From: Nocardioides currus
GTDB lineage: Bacteria; Actinomycetota; Actinomycetes; Propionibacteriales; Nocardioidaceae
Assembly (NCBI RefSeq): GCF_003057875.1
Contig: NZ_PYXZ01000001.1
Span: forward strand, 988,259-1,052,258
Direction: 5' to 3'
DNA: 64,000 bases
Each line of letters opens with the position of its first letter. Positions within the stretch are counted from its first letter, which is position 1. The notes under the pieces are model-generated. The model searched no databases, was not told where the DNA came from, and was given only the letters and a program-made list of their open reading frames with translations. This document shows, in pieces, positions 27,985 to 35,911 of the stretch. The position numbers were made by a program, and so were the translations under genes.

Positions 27985-28041
27985 GCTACCGGACAGTCGG
28001 GCTGCCTGGGAGGGTCATAGACCGCCGTACGGTCCGGTAGC
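27985..28041. repeat. 57-bp inverted repeat, copy 2A (downstream of the frameshifted gene)
   Basis: GCTACCGGAC (27985-27994) and GTCCGGTAGC (28032-28041) are perfect 10-bp arms with a 37-nt interior. The first 12 and last 18 bases are identical to copy 2B at 29146-29202 and in the same orientation; the 27-nt middle differs. The element directly abuts the stop codon (28042-28044) of the enclosed minus-strand gene. Confidence 0.93.
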
Positions 28042-29090
28042 TCACGCTCCGTCGATCGATTCGAGCCACATCGCATCCTGCTCGCGCTCGCTGAGCCACG
28101 TCTCGTTGTCCTCGTCCAGCGGGGCGAGCCGCCAGCGCCGGTCGGCCGGCGAGTCGGACCGCGAGCGAGCACGTACGGCGCGCAGCCGGTCGACCAGGCT
28201 GTCGAGCTCGCGGGCCTGCCGACCTGTGACACGGCAGACCTCCAACCCGGACTGACGCAGCGCCTCCTCCTTGGTGATGTCCCAGGACTGCCGGCCGGCG
28301 TCGCGGTGGTCGGCACCGTCGACCTCGATGACGGTCCCGGACTCCGGGTCGAGAAGATCGACCTCGCCGATGCGCACTCCGTCGGCGGTGAGCACGACCC
28401 GGTTGACCAGGAGTCGGGAGTAGCCCGCGTCCTCCTCGGCCGTGGTCCGCACCCGCACCTCGAGCGGTGACCGCACCCGGCCCCGGGCCCGGGTCAGGGC
28501 CCAGGCCACCACCGTGGACCGACGCGCGGAGGGATGGGACGACGCGTAGCACGCATCCGCTCCAGCGACGTGATCCGGGCGGCGAGGGCCGACTCCAGGG
28601 CAACCAGCGCCTCGCGTCGTCCGTGCTGGCGCATCTCGTCGAAGACCGCGCGTTCGGGCCGAGCCACCCGGGCGCCGTACCGCTGCCACACCTCCCACTC
28701 GGGACAACGCTCGAAGGACACGTTGACGGAGCTCGCGCGGCGCACCGCGCCCCGCGGGCCGACCACGACAGCCACGGGCAGCGGGGTCGTGCCGTCAGGC
28801 CCCAGTCCGTCGAACCAGGCCGCCCCGAGCAGCCGGCACGCCGCCCATCCGGTCACCACCCCGCCGCTCGGCAGCCGTGCCGCCACCTCGACGATCCGCT
28901 GCTCGACGAGCGCCCGGTCGGTCCCGGCGGGCACGTAGCGGCCGGTCGAGGTGCGCTCCCACTGACCGCCGCGGGCTCGTGCGGGGGTGAGGAGCATCGG
29001 TGGGTCGCTGGGGAAGACCTTGCTCCCGACCCGGGTCGGGTGCACGACGGCGACGCGCGGGGCGATCGGGTCCCAACGGTGCCTGGCCAT
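28042..29090 (-). pseudogene. Frameshifted AbiEi/DUF559-like gene, paralogue of 17758-18864
   Basis: Two overlapping minus-strand frames together make one protein. The 5' frame (29090-28494) carries GGVVTGWAACRLLGAAWFDG, matching the same region of the intact paralogue. The 3' frame (usable from about 28560 to 28042) carries RIGEVDLLDPESGTVIEVDG, the DUF559/Vsr-like core with Asp and Glu present. The frames differ by one register and must be joined near 28500-28570. I see no obvious slippery heptamer, so an inactivating indel or sequencing error is more likely than programmed frameshifting. It is flanked by inverted repeats 2A and 2B exactly as the paralogue is by 1A and 1B. Confidence 0.78.
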
Positions 29091-29145
29091 CGCACCAGCG
29101 TGCCGGGATCTCCCTCAGCGCGCGCCGGCTCATCCACAGGCCGCC

Positions 29146-29202
29146 GCTACCGGACAGGCACGCTGGTCTCCAGCGGAAAAGTCAGCCGTACGGTCCGGTA
29201 GC
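29146..29202. repeat. 57-bp inverted repeat, copy 2B (upstream of the frameshifted gene)
   Basis: Arms GCTACCGGAC (29146-29155) and GTCCGGTAGC (29193-29202) enclose 37 nt, the same total length as copy 2A. The interior holds its own hairpin, GCTGGTCTCCAGC (29162-29174). It lies 55 nt before the start of the minus-strand gene and 18 nt from the M13 peptidase stop. Confidence 0.93.
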
Positions 29203-29220
29203 GCGGCGCCACCGCCTGAC

Positions 29221-31164
29221 TCACCAGATGCGCACGCGCTCCGCGGGGTCGATCCACAGGGCGTCGTCGGCGGAGGTCTCGAACGCCTCGTGGAACTCGT
29301 CGAGGTTGCGCACGATGTTGGCGCGGAACTCCGGCGGCGAGTGCGGGTCGATGGTCAGGAACTGCAGGTCCTGCTCCTTGCGACGCTTGGTGCGCCAGCA
29401 GTAGGCCCAGTTCATGAACAGCGACCGGCGGTCCTCGACGGAGGCCTCGCCACCCTCGGCGATCACGAACGCCTTGTGGCCGATGGTCAGGCCGCCCAGG
29501 TCGCCGATGTTCTCGCCGACGGTGAGCTCGCCGTTGACCTTCTCGCCGGGCAGGTTGCGCGGCTCGAAGCCGTCGTACTGCTCGATCAGGGCCTTGGTCT
29601 TGACCTCGAAGGCGGACTTGTCGTCGGCCGTCCACCAGTCGTTGAGGTTGCCCGCGCCGTCGTACTGCGCGCCCTGGTCGTCGAAGCCGTGGCCGATCTC
29701 GTGGCCGATGACGGCGCCGATGCCGCCGTAGTTCTCGGCCGCGAGCGCGTCGGGGCTGAAGAACGGCTTCTGCAGGATCCCGGCCGGGAAGCAGATCTCG
29801 TTGGTGCCGGGGTTGTAGTAGGCGTTGACGGTCTGCGGCAGCATGAACCACTCGTCGCGGTCGACCGGGGAGCCGATCTTGCGCAGCTCGCGGTCGGTCT
29901 CGAACGCCGACGCGGCGGCGACGTTGCCCATCAGGTCGCCGGGGGTCACGACCAGGTCGGAGTAGTCGCGGAACCTGTCGGGGTAGCCGATCTTGGGCCG
30001 GAACGTGTCGAGCTTGTCGTAGGCCCGCTGCTTGGTCTCCTCGCCCATCCAGTCCAGCGCCTCGATCGAGACACGGTAGGCCTTGAGCAGGTTGGCGACC
30101 AGGTCGTCCATCATCGCCTTGGACTCCGGCGGGAAGTGCCGGGCGACGTACTCGCGACCGACGGCCTCGCCGAGCGCGCCCTCGACGAGGGAGACGCCGC
30201 GCTTCCAGCGCTCGCGCAGCTCGGGGGTGCCGTTGAGGGTGCGGCCGTAGAAGTCGAAGTTGGTCTCGACGAAGTCGCCGGGGAGGTACGCCGCGGCGCT
30301 GCGCAGCACGTGCGTGAGCAGCCACGACTTCCACGCCTCGAGCGGCACCTCGTCCAGGACGGTGGACAGGTGCGCGAGGTAGGACGGCTGGCGGACGCAG
30401 GACTCGGCGATCGTCTGGTCGTTGCCACCGAGGTTGGTGATGTAGGCGTCCCAGTCGAAGGAGGGCGCGAGCGCCTTCAGCTCCTCGAGGGTGGTGAGGT
30501 TGTAGGTCTTCTGGACGTCGCGGGTCTCCGCGCGCTCCCAGTGCCCGGCCGCCAGCTTCGTGTCGATGTCGAGGACCGTCGCGGCCGCGTCGGCGGCGTC
30601 CGGCACGTCGGCCAGCTCGAGCAGGCGGGTGAGGTAGGCGACGTACTTCTCCCGCACCTCCGCGAACTTCTCGTCGCGGTAGTAGCTCTCGTCGGGCAGG
30701 CCGAGGCCGCCCTGCGTGATGTGGAAGAGGTAGCGGTCGGAGTTGCGGTCGTCGGTGTCGACGTACGACCCGAACAGGCCCGCCCCGCCGATGCGCTCGA
30801 ACTCGCCGAGGAACGCGGCCAGGTCGCGGACGTCGCGCAGGCCGGCGACGGCGGCGATCAGCGGCTGGATCGGGCGGGTGCCCAGCTTCTCGATCTTCTC
30901 CTCGTCCATGAAGGAGGCGAAGAGGTCGCCGATCTTGCGGCCCTCGTCATCCAGCTCGGCGGCGGGGGTGTTGGCGATCGAGGTGATGATGTCGCGCACC
31001 TGCGACTCGGCGACGTCGGCGAGCTGCACGAAGGGGCCCCAGCTCGAGCGGTCGCTGGGGATCTCGGTCTCGTCGAGCCAGCGGCCGTTGACGTGGCCGA
31101 AGAGGTCGTCCTGCGGACGGATGTCGGGGTTCATGCCCGGGCGGGCGTCATCGAGGATGCTCAC
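29221..31164 (-). CDS. M13 family zinc metallopeptidase (PepO/neprilysin-like)
   Basis: A 647-residue zinc endopeptidase. The zinc motif HEIGHGFDDQG lies near residue 487 with the third ligand in GENIGDLGG near 548, and NAYYNPGTNEICFPAGIL is the substrate-binding NAYY block of the family. The N-terminal helical domain begins with DDLFGHVNGRW. No signal peptide is visible, consistent with a cytoplasmic PepO-type oligopeptidase. GTG 31164 is preferred because TATGGT lies 7 nt before it; ATG 31176 is an alternative. The 3' end is 18 nt from inverted repeat 2B. Confidence 0.95.
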   Translation of the reverse strand: MSILDDARPGMNPDIRPQDDLFGHVNGRWLDETEIPSDRSSWGPFVQLADVAESQVRDIITSIANTPAAELDDEGRKIGDLFASFMDEEKIEKLGTRPIQPLIAAVAGLRDVRDLAAFLGEFERIGGAGLFGSYVDTDDRNSDRYLFHITQGGLGLPDESYYRDEKFAEVREKYVAYLTRLLELADVPDAADAAATVLDIDTKLAAGHWERAETRDVQKTYNLTTLEELKALAPSFDWDAYITNLGGNDQTIAESCVRQPSYLAHLSTVLDEVPLEAWKSWLLTHVLRSAAAYLPGDFVETNFDFYGRTLNGTPELRERWKRGVSLVEGALGEAVGREYVARHFPPESKAMMDDLVANLLKAYRVSIEALDWMGEETKQRAYDKLDTFRPKIGYPDRFRDYSDLVVTPGDLMGNVAAASAFETDRELRKIGSPVDRDEWFMLPQTVNAYYNPGTNEICFPAGILQKPFFSPDALAAENYGGIGAVIGHEIGHGFDDQGAQYDGAGNLNDWWTADDKSAFEVKTKALIEQYDGFEPRNLPGEKVNGELTVGENIGDLGGLTIGHKAFVIAEGGEASVEDRRSLFMNWAYCWRTKRRKEQDLQFLTIDPHSPPEFRANIVRNLDEFHEAFETSADDALWIDPAERVRIW

Positions 31165-31171
31165 GGGTCCG

Positions 31172-31177
31172 ACCATA
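31172..31177 (-). promoter_or_regulatory. Leaderless -10 box for the M13 peptidase
   Basis: TATGGT on the minus strand, 7 nt from GTG 31164, overlaps the alternative ATG and so decides between the two starts. Confidence 0.45.
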
Positions 31178-31212
31178 TCCGCCGGGCGTACGGCGGTCGC
31201 CTGCGTTCGCCG

Positions 31213-32181
31213 TCAGCGGATCCTGACGACCGACTTGCCCAGCGTCCGGCGCTCGTCCATGTCGGTGAGCGCCCGCCCGAAGCCGTCCATGTCGTACGTC
31301 GCACCGATCGGCGGCCTCACGACGCCGGCCTCGATCATGGGCAGGAGCTCGCGCCACTGCTGCTGCATGAAGTCCTGCCGCGTCATCGCGTAGGCGCCCC
31401 ACCCGACGCCCCGCACGTCGATGTTGTTGAGCAGCAGCCGGTTGACCTTGACCTCGGGGATGCCCTGGCCGGCGGTGAAGCCGACGACGAGCAGCCGCCC
31501 GTTCTCGGCGAGGCTGCGCAGCGAGTCGGTGAACAGGTCGCCGCCCACGACGTCGAGGACGATGTCGACGCCCCGGCCGCCGGTGAGCTCCTTGACGGCG
31601 TCCTTGAAGCCGTCCACGAGCACCGCCTCGTCGGCGCCGGCGGCACGGGCGACCGCCGCCTTCTCCTCGGTGCTGACGACGGCGATGGTGCGTGCGCCGT
31701 ACCCCTTCGCGACCTGGATCGTCGCCGTCCCGACGCCGCCGGCGGCGCCGTGGACGAGCACGGTGTCGCCCTCGCGGATGCCGCCGCGGTCCTTGAGCGC
31801 GAACTGCGCGGTGAGGTAGTTCATCGGCAGCGCGGCGCCCTCGTCAAAGGTCAGGGCGTCGGGCAGCGGGAAGGTCCAGGCCTTCGGGGAGGCGACCCGC
31901 TCGGCTGCGTTGCCCCAGCCCGCGACACCGGCGACGCGCTGGCCGGTCGCGAGCTCGCTGCTGCCCGGGTCGAGGACGACGCCCGCGAAGTCGACACCGA
32001 GGTTGAAAGGCGGCTCCGGCTTCATCTGGTACTCCCCGCGGCTCAGCAGCAGGTCGGGGAACGACACCCCGACGCTGTGCACCTCGACGAGCACGTCGTC
32101 GGCGCCGGGCGTCGGCTCGGGGACGTCGTTGACCTTCAGGTCGTCGGGTCCGGTGGTCGTCTCGACTTGTACGGCGCGCAT
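31213..32181 (-). CDS. NADPH:quinone oxidoreductase-like MDR-family enzyme
   Basis: A 322-residue medium-chain dehydrogenase/reductase without the structural or catalytic zinc cysteines, hence of quinone-oxidoreductase type. The GroES-like domain begins MRAVQVE and contains NLGVDFAGVV; the nucleotide-binding loop is HGAAGGVGTATIQVAK near residues 140-155. It probably reduces quinones or enals with NADPH in the cytoplasm. ATG 32181 is supported by TAGCCT 7 nt upstream, the same box as for glutathione peroxidase. Monocistronic; divergent from the MFS gene. Confidence 0.92.
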   Translation of the reverse strand: MRAVQVETTTGPDDLKVNDVPEPTPGADDVLVEVHSVGVSFPDLLLSRGEYQMKPEPPFNLGVDFAGVVLDPGSSELATGQRVAGVAGWGNAAERVASPKAWTFPLPDALTFDEGAALPMNYLTAQFALKDRGGIREGDTVLVHGAAGGVGTATIQVAKGYGARTIAVVSTEEKAAVARAAGADEAVLVDGFKDAVKELTGGRGVDIVLDVVGGDLFTDSLRSLAENGRLLVVGFTAGQGIPEVKVNRLLLNNIDVRGVGWGAYAMTRQDFMQQQWRELLPMIEAGVVRPPIGATYDMDGFGRALTDMDERRTLGKSVVRIR

Positions 32182-32188
32182 GGCCCCG

Positions 32189-32194
32189 AGGCTA
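32189..32194 (-). promoter_or_regulatory. Leaderless -10 box for the quinone oxidoreductase
   Basis: TAGCCT on the minus strand with 7 nt to the ATG at 32181, identical in sequence and spacing to the box at 7729-7734. Confidence 0.5.
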
Positions 32195-32255
32195 GCGGGA
32201 TGCCCCGCTCCCACATGCCTCGCCCGTTGTCGGTGCTCCCCGGCACAATGCAGAC

Positions 32256-33575
32256 ATGGGAGACCCGATCACCGACCAGGTGCAGGACACCGTCGGCGAC
32301 CAGGTCGTCGGGCGCCGCCTCCCCCGCGCGCTGACGCCGTTCCGCACCCCGGCCTACCGCTGGCTCGCGGTGGCCCTGTCCGCCAGCTCGTTCGCGAGCG
32401 GCGTGTGGATCGTGGCGCTGGTGTGGGAGGTGATCCGCCTCGGCGGCGGTCCCGGCCAGCTCTCGACCGTGATGACCGCCAGCGCCGTCGGCGTGCTGGT
32501 CCCGGCCCTCCTCGCCGGCGTCGTGGCCGACCGCGTCCCGCAGAAGCTGATCCTGCTCGTGGTCGCGCTGGTCGAGCTCGTGGCGATGACCCTGGTCGCC
32601 TTCCTGTCCAGCGCCGACCTGAACGCGGTGTGGATCCTGGCCTGTGTCACCTTCGTGACCGGCATGGGCATGGCGTTCTACTACCCCGCCTACTCCGCGT
32701 GGCTGCCCGCCCTGATCCCCGAGTCCGACCTGCAGGCCGTCAACGGGTTCGAGGGGATGGTGCGCCCGACGATCGGCCAGGCGATCGGTCCGGCCGTCGC
32801 CGGCGCGGTGGTCGGCGCCGCCTCGCCCGGAGCGGCGTTCACGGTCGCCGCCGTCTCCTCGGCCGTCGGGCTGGTGGTGCTCGCGCGGGTCCCGCAGACC
32901 CCCATCCGCCGTACCCTCGACGACGCCCACGCCCGGCACCCGGTCCGCTCGGCGGTCGCCGACATGCGCGAGGGCTTCTCCTACATGATCCGCACCCCGT
33001 GGCTGCTCGCGACGCTGCTGTTCGCGTCGCTGATGATCCTGGTGATGATGGGCCCGCTCGAGGTGCTGATCCCGTTCCTGATCAAGGACCGGCTCGGCGG
33101 CGGGCCCGACGACCACTCCTACGTCCTGGCCGCCTTCGGCATCGGCGGTGCGCTCGGCTCGCTGCTCGTCGCGTCGATCCGGATGCCGCGTCGCTACCTC
33201 ACCTGGATGAACCTCGGGTGGGGCGTCGGGTGCCTGCCCTTCCTCGTGATCGCGCTCGCGGACCGCATCTGGGTCGTGGTCGTCGCGGCCGGGGTGATGG
33301 GGGCGCTGTTCTCGGCGCCGATGGTCATCTGGGGCACGCTGCTCCAGCGCCGGGTGCCGCCCGCGCTGCTCGGGCGGGTGGCGAGCCTCGACTTCTTCGT
33401 CAGCGTCTCGCTGATGCCGGTGTCGATGGCGCTGGCCGGCCCGGTCGCCGACGCGATCGGCCTGCGCAACACCTTCTACATCGCCGGCGCGGTGCCGCTC
33501 GTCGTCGCGGTCGTCGCGACGCTGTGGGCGCGGCTGCCCGCCGACGAGATCGCGCACCCGCTGCGCGACGAGTGA
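32256..33575 (+). CDS. MFS exporter, 12 TM (EntS/Tet(V)-like)
   Basis: A 439-residue major facilitator with about twelve hydrophobic segments. TM1 follows TPAYRWLAVALSASSFASG, the motif-A region is VADRVPQKLILL after TM2, and GFEGMVRPTIGQAIGPAVAG is typical of the enterobactin-exporter-like subfamily. It likely exports a drug or siderophore-type compound across the membrane; substrate unknown. CACAAT lies 6 nt before the ATG and may be a weak leaderless box. It is followed by an acyltransferase whose GTG lies about 50 nt downstream. Confidence 0.9.
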   Translation: MGDPITDQVQDTVGDQVVGRRLPRALTPFRTPAYRWLAVALSASSFASGVWIVALVWEVIRLGGGPGQLSTVMTASAVGVLVPALLAGVVADRVPQKLILLVVALVELVAMTLVAFLSSADLNAVWILACVTFVTGMGMAFYYPAYSAWLPALIPESDLQAVNGFEGMVRPTIGQAIGPAVAGAVVGAASPGAAFTVAAVSSAVGLVVLARVPQTPIRRTLDDAHARHPVRSAVADMREGFSYMIRTPWLLATLLFASLMILVMMGPLEVLIPFLIKDRLGGGPDDHSYVLAAFGIGGALGSLLVASIRMPRRYLTWMNLGWGVGCLPFLVIALADRIWVVVVAAGVMGALFSAPMVIWGTLLQRRVPPALLGRVASLDFFVSVSLMPVSMALAGPVADAIGLRNTFYIAGAVPLVVAVVATLWARLPADEIAHPLRDE

Positions 33576-33613
33576 CGCACGACCGCCGCGTGCCGTGTCG
33601 GCCGTGCGTCGAC

Positions 33614-33619
33614 TAGGGT
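33614..33619 (+). promoter_or_regulatory. Probable leaderless -10 box for the acyltransferase
   Basis: TAGGGT is 8 nt from GTG 33628, similar to the ferritin box at 3682. It favours GTG 33628 over an earlier GTG at 33595. Confidence 0.4.
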
Positions 33620-33627
33620 CGCGAGCT

Positions 33628-34698
33628 GTGCCCAGCAGCTACATCCGCGGTTTCGATGCGCTGCGAGGAGTCTCGATCCTGCTGGTGATGTCGATGCACC
33701 TGGGGATCACCACCGCAGTCCTCGGCGAGTCGTCCCCGGCCCTCGACCTGGTGAGCGGTTCGGCCGGGGTCAACGTGTTCTTCGTCCTCAGCGGATACCT
33801 GATCACGTCGCTCCTGTTGCGCGAGCGGACCCGGACCGGTCGCATCTCTCTACGCGGCTTCTACCTCCGCAGGGTCCTCAGACTCGCGCCGCCGCTCGTC
33901 GTGCTCTACACCGCCGTGCTCGGGCTCATGCTCGCCGGTGCACTGCCCCGAGACATCCTCGGCCTCGGCATGTCGGTCGCGTGGCTGTACAACTTTGTGC
34001 CGTGGACCCACTATCAGCCTGAGCTGGCCCACACGTGGTCCTTGGCCGTCGAGGAGCAGTTCTACGCCCTCTGGCCGGCGGTCGTCGTCTTCCTCGGCAC
34101 GCGCGTGCGGTGGCTCCAGGCGGTGTGTGCCGCGGTCATCGGCTGCTGCCTCGCCGTCCCAGCGTTGTGGACGGTGGGTCTGCAGGGGTCCTTCGCGGTC
34201 GAAAGATTCTTCATCCCGGGCTGCCTCCCGATCATGGTCGGCTGTGCCACCGCACTCCTGATGACCTCCTCGCAGGCCATCGCCGTGGTGGACCGGCTCG
34301 GATGGCGGCTCGTCGCACCGGCCGGCTTGTTGTACGTCGCTCGGCTCGCCGTGGGGGATCCACCGCCGGGCATCGTAAGTGCCACGCAGGCCGTGTCGGT
34401 GGCTGTTCTGCTGGCGGTGATTGTCCGGCGTCAGGACTCGGCGATCACCCGCGCGCTCGAGATCGCGCCGCTCCGCTGGCTGGGACGAATCTCCTACGGC
34501 CTCTACGTCTACCAAGGTCTGTTCCTGCGCAACGGTCCCGGCGGTGAGCTCTGGTTCCAGCAGCCGGGGGCGAACATCGTCCTGACCTTCGCTGTCGCGA
34601 TCGCGTCCTACGTGCTGCTTGAGCGACCCGTGCTGCGACTCAAGGACAAGTGGCGGACCGATGGGCGGCGCGCATTCGCCATCACCCCGGGCGCTTGA
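33628..34698 (+). CDS. Membrane acyltransferase, family 3
   Basis: A 356-residue integral membrane acyltransferase. It opens with YIRGFDALRGVSILLVMSMH, containing the family's R...H motif, then GVNVFFVLSGYLITSLLL and HTWSLAVEEQFYALWP, all typical of OafA/YrhL proteins that acylate surface glycans. About ten membrane helices; no C-terminal SGNH domain. It has slightly lower GC and more rare codons than its neighbours. The last 17 bases overlap the convergent VanY-like gene. It lies 2.4 kb from the polysaccharide locus and may modify that polymer. Confidence 0.9.
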   Translation: MPSSYIRGFDALRGVSILLVMSMHLGITTAVLGESSPALDLVSGSAGVNVFFVLSGYLITSLLLRERTRTGRISLRGFYLRRVLRLAPPLVVLYTAVLGLMLAGALPRDILGLGMSVAWLYNFVPWTHYQPELAHTWSLAVEEQFYALWPAVVVFLGTRVRWLQAVCAAVIGCCLAVPALWTVGLQGSFAVERFFIPGCLPIMVGCATALLMTSSQAIAVVDRLGWRLVAPAGLLYVARLAVGDPPPGIVSATQAVSVAVLLAVIVRRQDSAITRALEIAPLRWLGRISYGLYVYQGLFLRNGPGGELWFQQPGANIVLTFAVAIASYVLLERPVLRLKDKWRTDGRRAFAITPGA

Positions 34699-35911
34699 TC
34701 GCGTTCATCTCGAAGTGCATGGGGTCGGTGTAGCCCCAGTCGCCGCCCCACGCGAAGCCCCACTTCTTGAAGATCGCGACCACGGCGCGGTTCATCTCGC
34801 CCACGGTGCCGCGCTGGTTGCCCGGGACGTTGAGGTCGAGGGCGATGCCGAACGAGTGCAACGAGAGCTGCTGGGTGCCGGCGATGTAGCGCGGGTAGTA
34901 GCAGCCGGCGTACTCCCCCGGGTGGATCTCCTGGGCCAGGTTGCCGGTGGACTGGATCTCCAACAGTGCGGCGCGCAGCTGGGGGAAGACCACCCGGTGG
35001 CAGGTGACGTTGCCCAGGATCGGCACCTGCTCGGTGCGGATGTTGGCCGCCACCCACGACTGCTCCGGAGCGATCCGCCCGCCGCCGAGCACGGTGTAGC
35101 GGAACGTGCCGACGGCCGACGCGACCGACCCGCCGGTCAGCACCGCGGTCTGCTGGGCGCCGGGATCGAGGTCGGGGCCGAGGATGGAGACCGACGTGTC
35201 GTCGCCGACGATCTCCTGCAGGTCCTTCAGCACCGCACGCGGGGAGTTGATGCCGGTGTTGACAAGCATCGCGTTGTCGCTGGGGATGCCGATGTCCTCG
35301 CCCCACTTCTCGTTGACGACGGCGTCGATCTGCGGCACCTGCGGGGCGTAGGCACCGATGTGCAGCGAGGGGGCGTCGTCGTCGTTGCCGAGCTTGACGT
35401 AGCCCTGCTTGTCCTGCACCTGCCGGGCCAGCCCCTTCGCCAGCGCGACCTCGCCGCCGGCGACCCGGTCCCACTGCTCCTGCAGCTCCGCCGAGGCGGC
35501 GACCGTGAAGTTCCTGTACGTCGACGCGTCGACCGCGCCGATGCTGATGACCCTGTTCTCGATGCCGACGTTGCCGAGCGAGAGCACCAAGGAGCGCTGG
35601 ACGCTCTTCAGCCCCTCGATCCGCTCCACCACGTCCGGGTCGAGCGCCTCCTCGGCCTTGATCATCAGGTCGGCGTAGACCAGCGCCCCCTCGCGCGGGC
35701 CGGGCGGGTCGACGGCGTGCTCGGAGTCGGCTGCAGCGGGCCCGTCGCTCGAGGCCGTCGTCGGGCTGCCGCTCGGGGAGCCGGTCGAAGGCGGCGTGGC
35801 AGACGAGGAAGACGGGGCGCTTGGGGCCGCCGGCGACTCGCCCCCGCACGCGGCCGTCGCGAACAGCAGGGCGGCGCACACCAGCGCGACCTGGGGTGAC
35901 CGGGCTTTCAT
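34682..35911 (-). CDS. M15 (VanY-type) D-Ala-D-Ala carboxypeptidase-like lipoprotein
   Basis: A 409-residue exported protein. The N-terminal signal LVCAALLFATAACGG ends in a lipobox-like Cys22, followed by a Ser/Pro/Thr-rich linker (residues 25-65), suggesting membrane anchoring outside the cell. Residues 80-260 are of unknown fold. The C-terminal domain has the M15 zinc motifs SLHSFGIALDLNVP (HxxxxxxD) and DPMHFEM, as in VanY/YcbK-type peptidoglycan peptidases. The ATG overlaps the stop of the GH16-like gene (ATGA), so the two exported proteins are co-translated. A cell-wall trimming role beside the polysaccharide locus is plausible. Confidence 0.85.
   Translation of the reverse strand: MKARSPQVALVCAALLFATAACGGESPAAPSAPSSSSATPPSTGSPSGSPTTASSDGPAAADSEHAVDPPGPREGALVYADLMIKAEEALDPDVVERIEGLKSVQRSLVLSLGNVGIENRVISIGAVDASTYRNFTVAASAELQEQWDRVAGGEVALAKGLARQVQDKQGYVKLGNDDDAPSLHIGAYAPQVPQIDAVVNEKWGEDIGIPSDNAMLVNTGINSPRAVLKDLQEIVGDDTSVSILGPDLDPGAQQTAVLTGGSVASAVGTFRYTVLGGGRIAPEQSWVAANIRTEQVPILGNVTCHRVVFPQLRAALLEIQSTGNLAQEIHPGEYAGCYYPRYIAGTQQLSLHSFGIALDLNVPGNQRGTVGEMNRAVVAIFKKWGFAWGGDWGYTDPMHFEMNAIKRPG

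Noticed and set aside
28467..29201. Plus-strand frame over the frameshifted AbiEi/DUF559-like gene
   Set aside because: Family motifs are found only on the minus strand in two frames; the plus frame has none.
28987..32334. 1115-codon plus-strand frame across the M13 peptidase and quinone oxidoreductase
   Set aside because: Pure antisense shadow of two clear enzymes; composition is repetitive Val/Leu/Gly/Arg without fold motifs.
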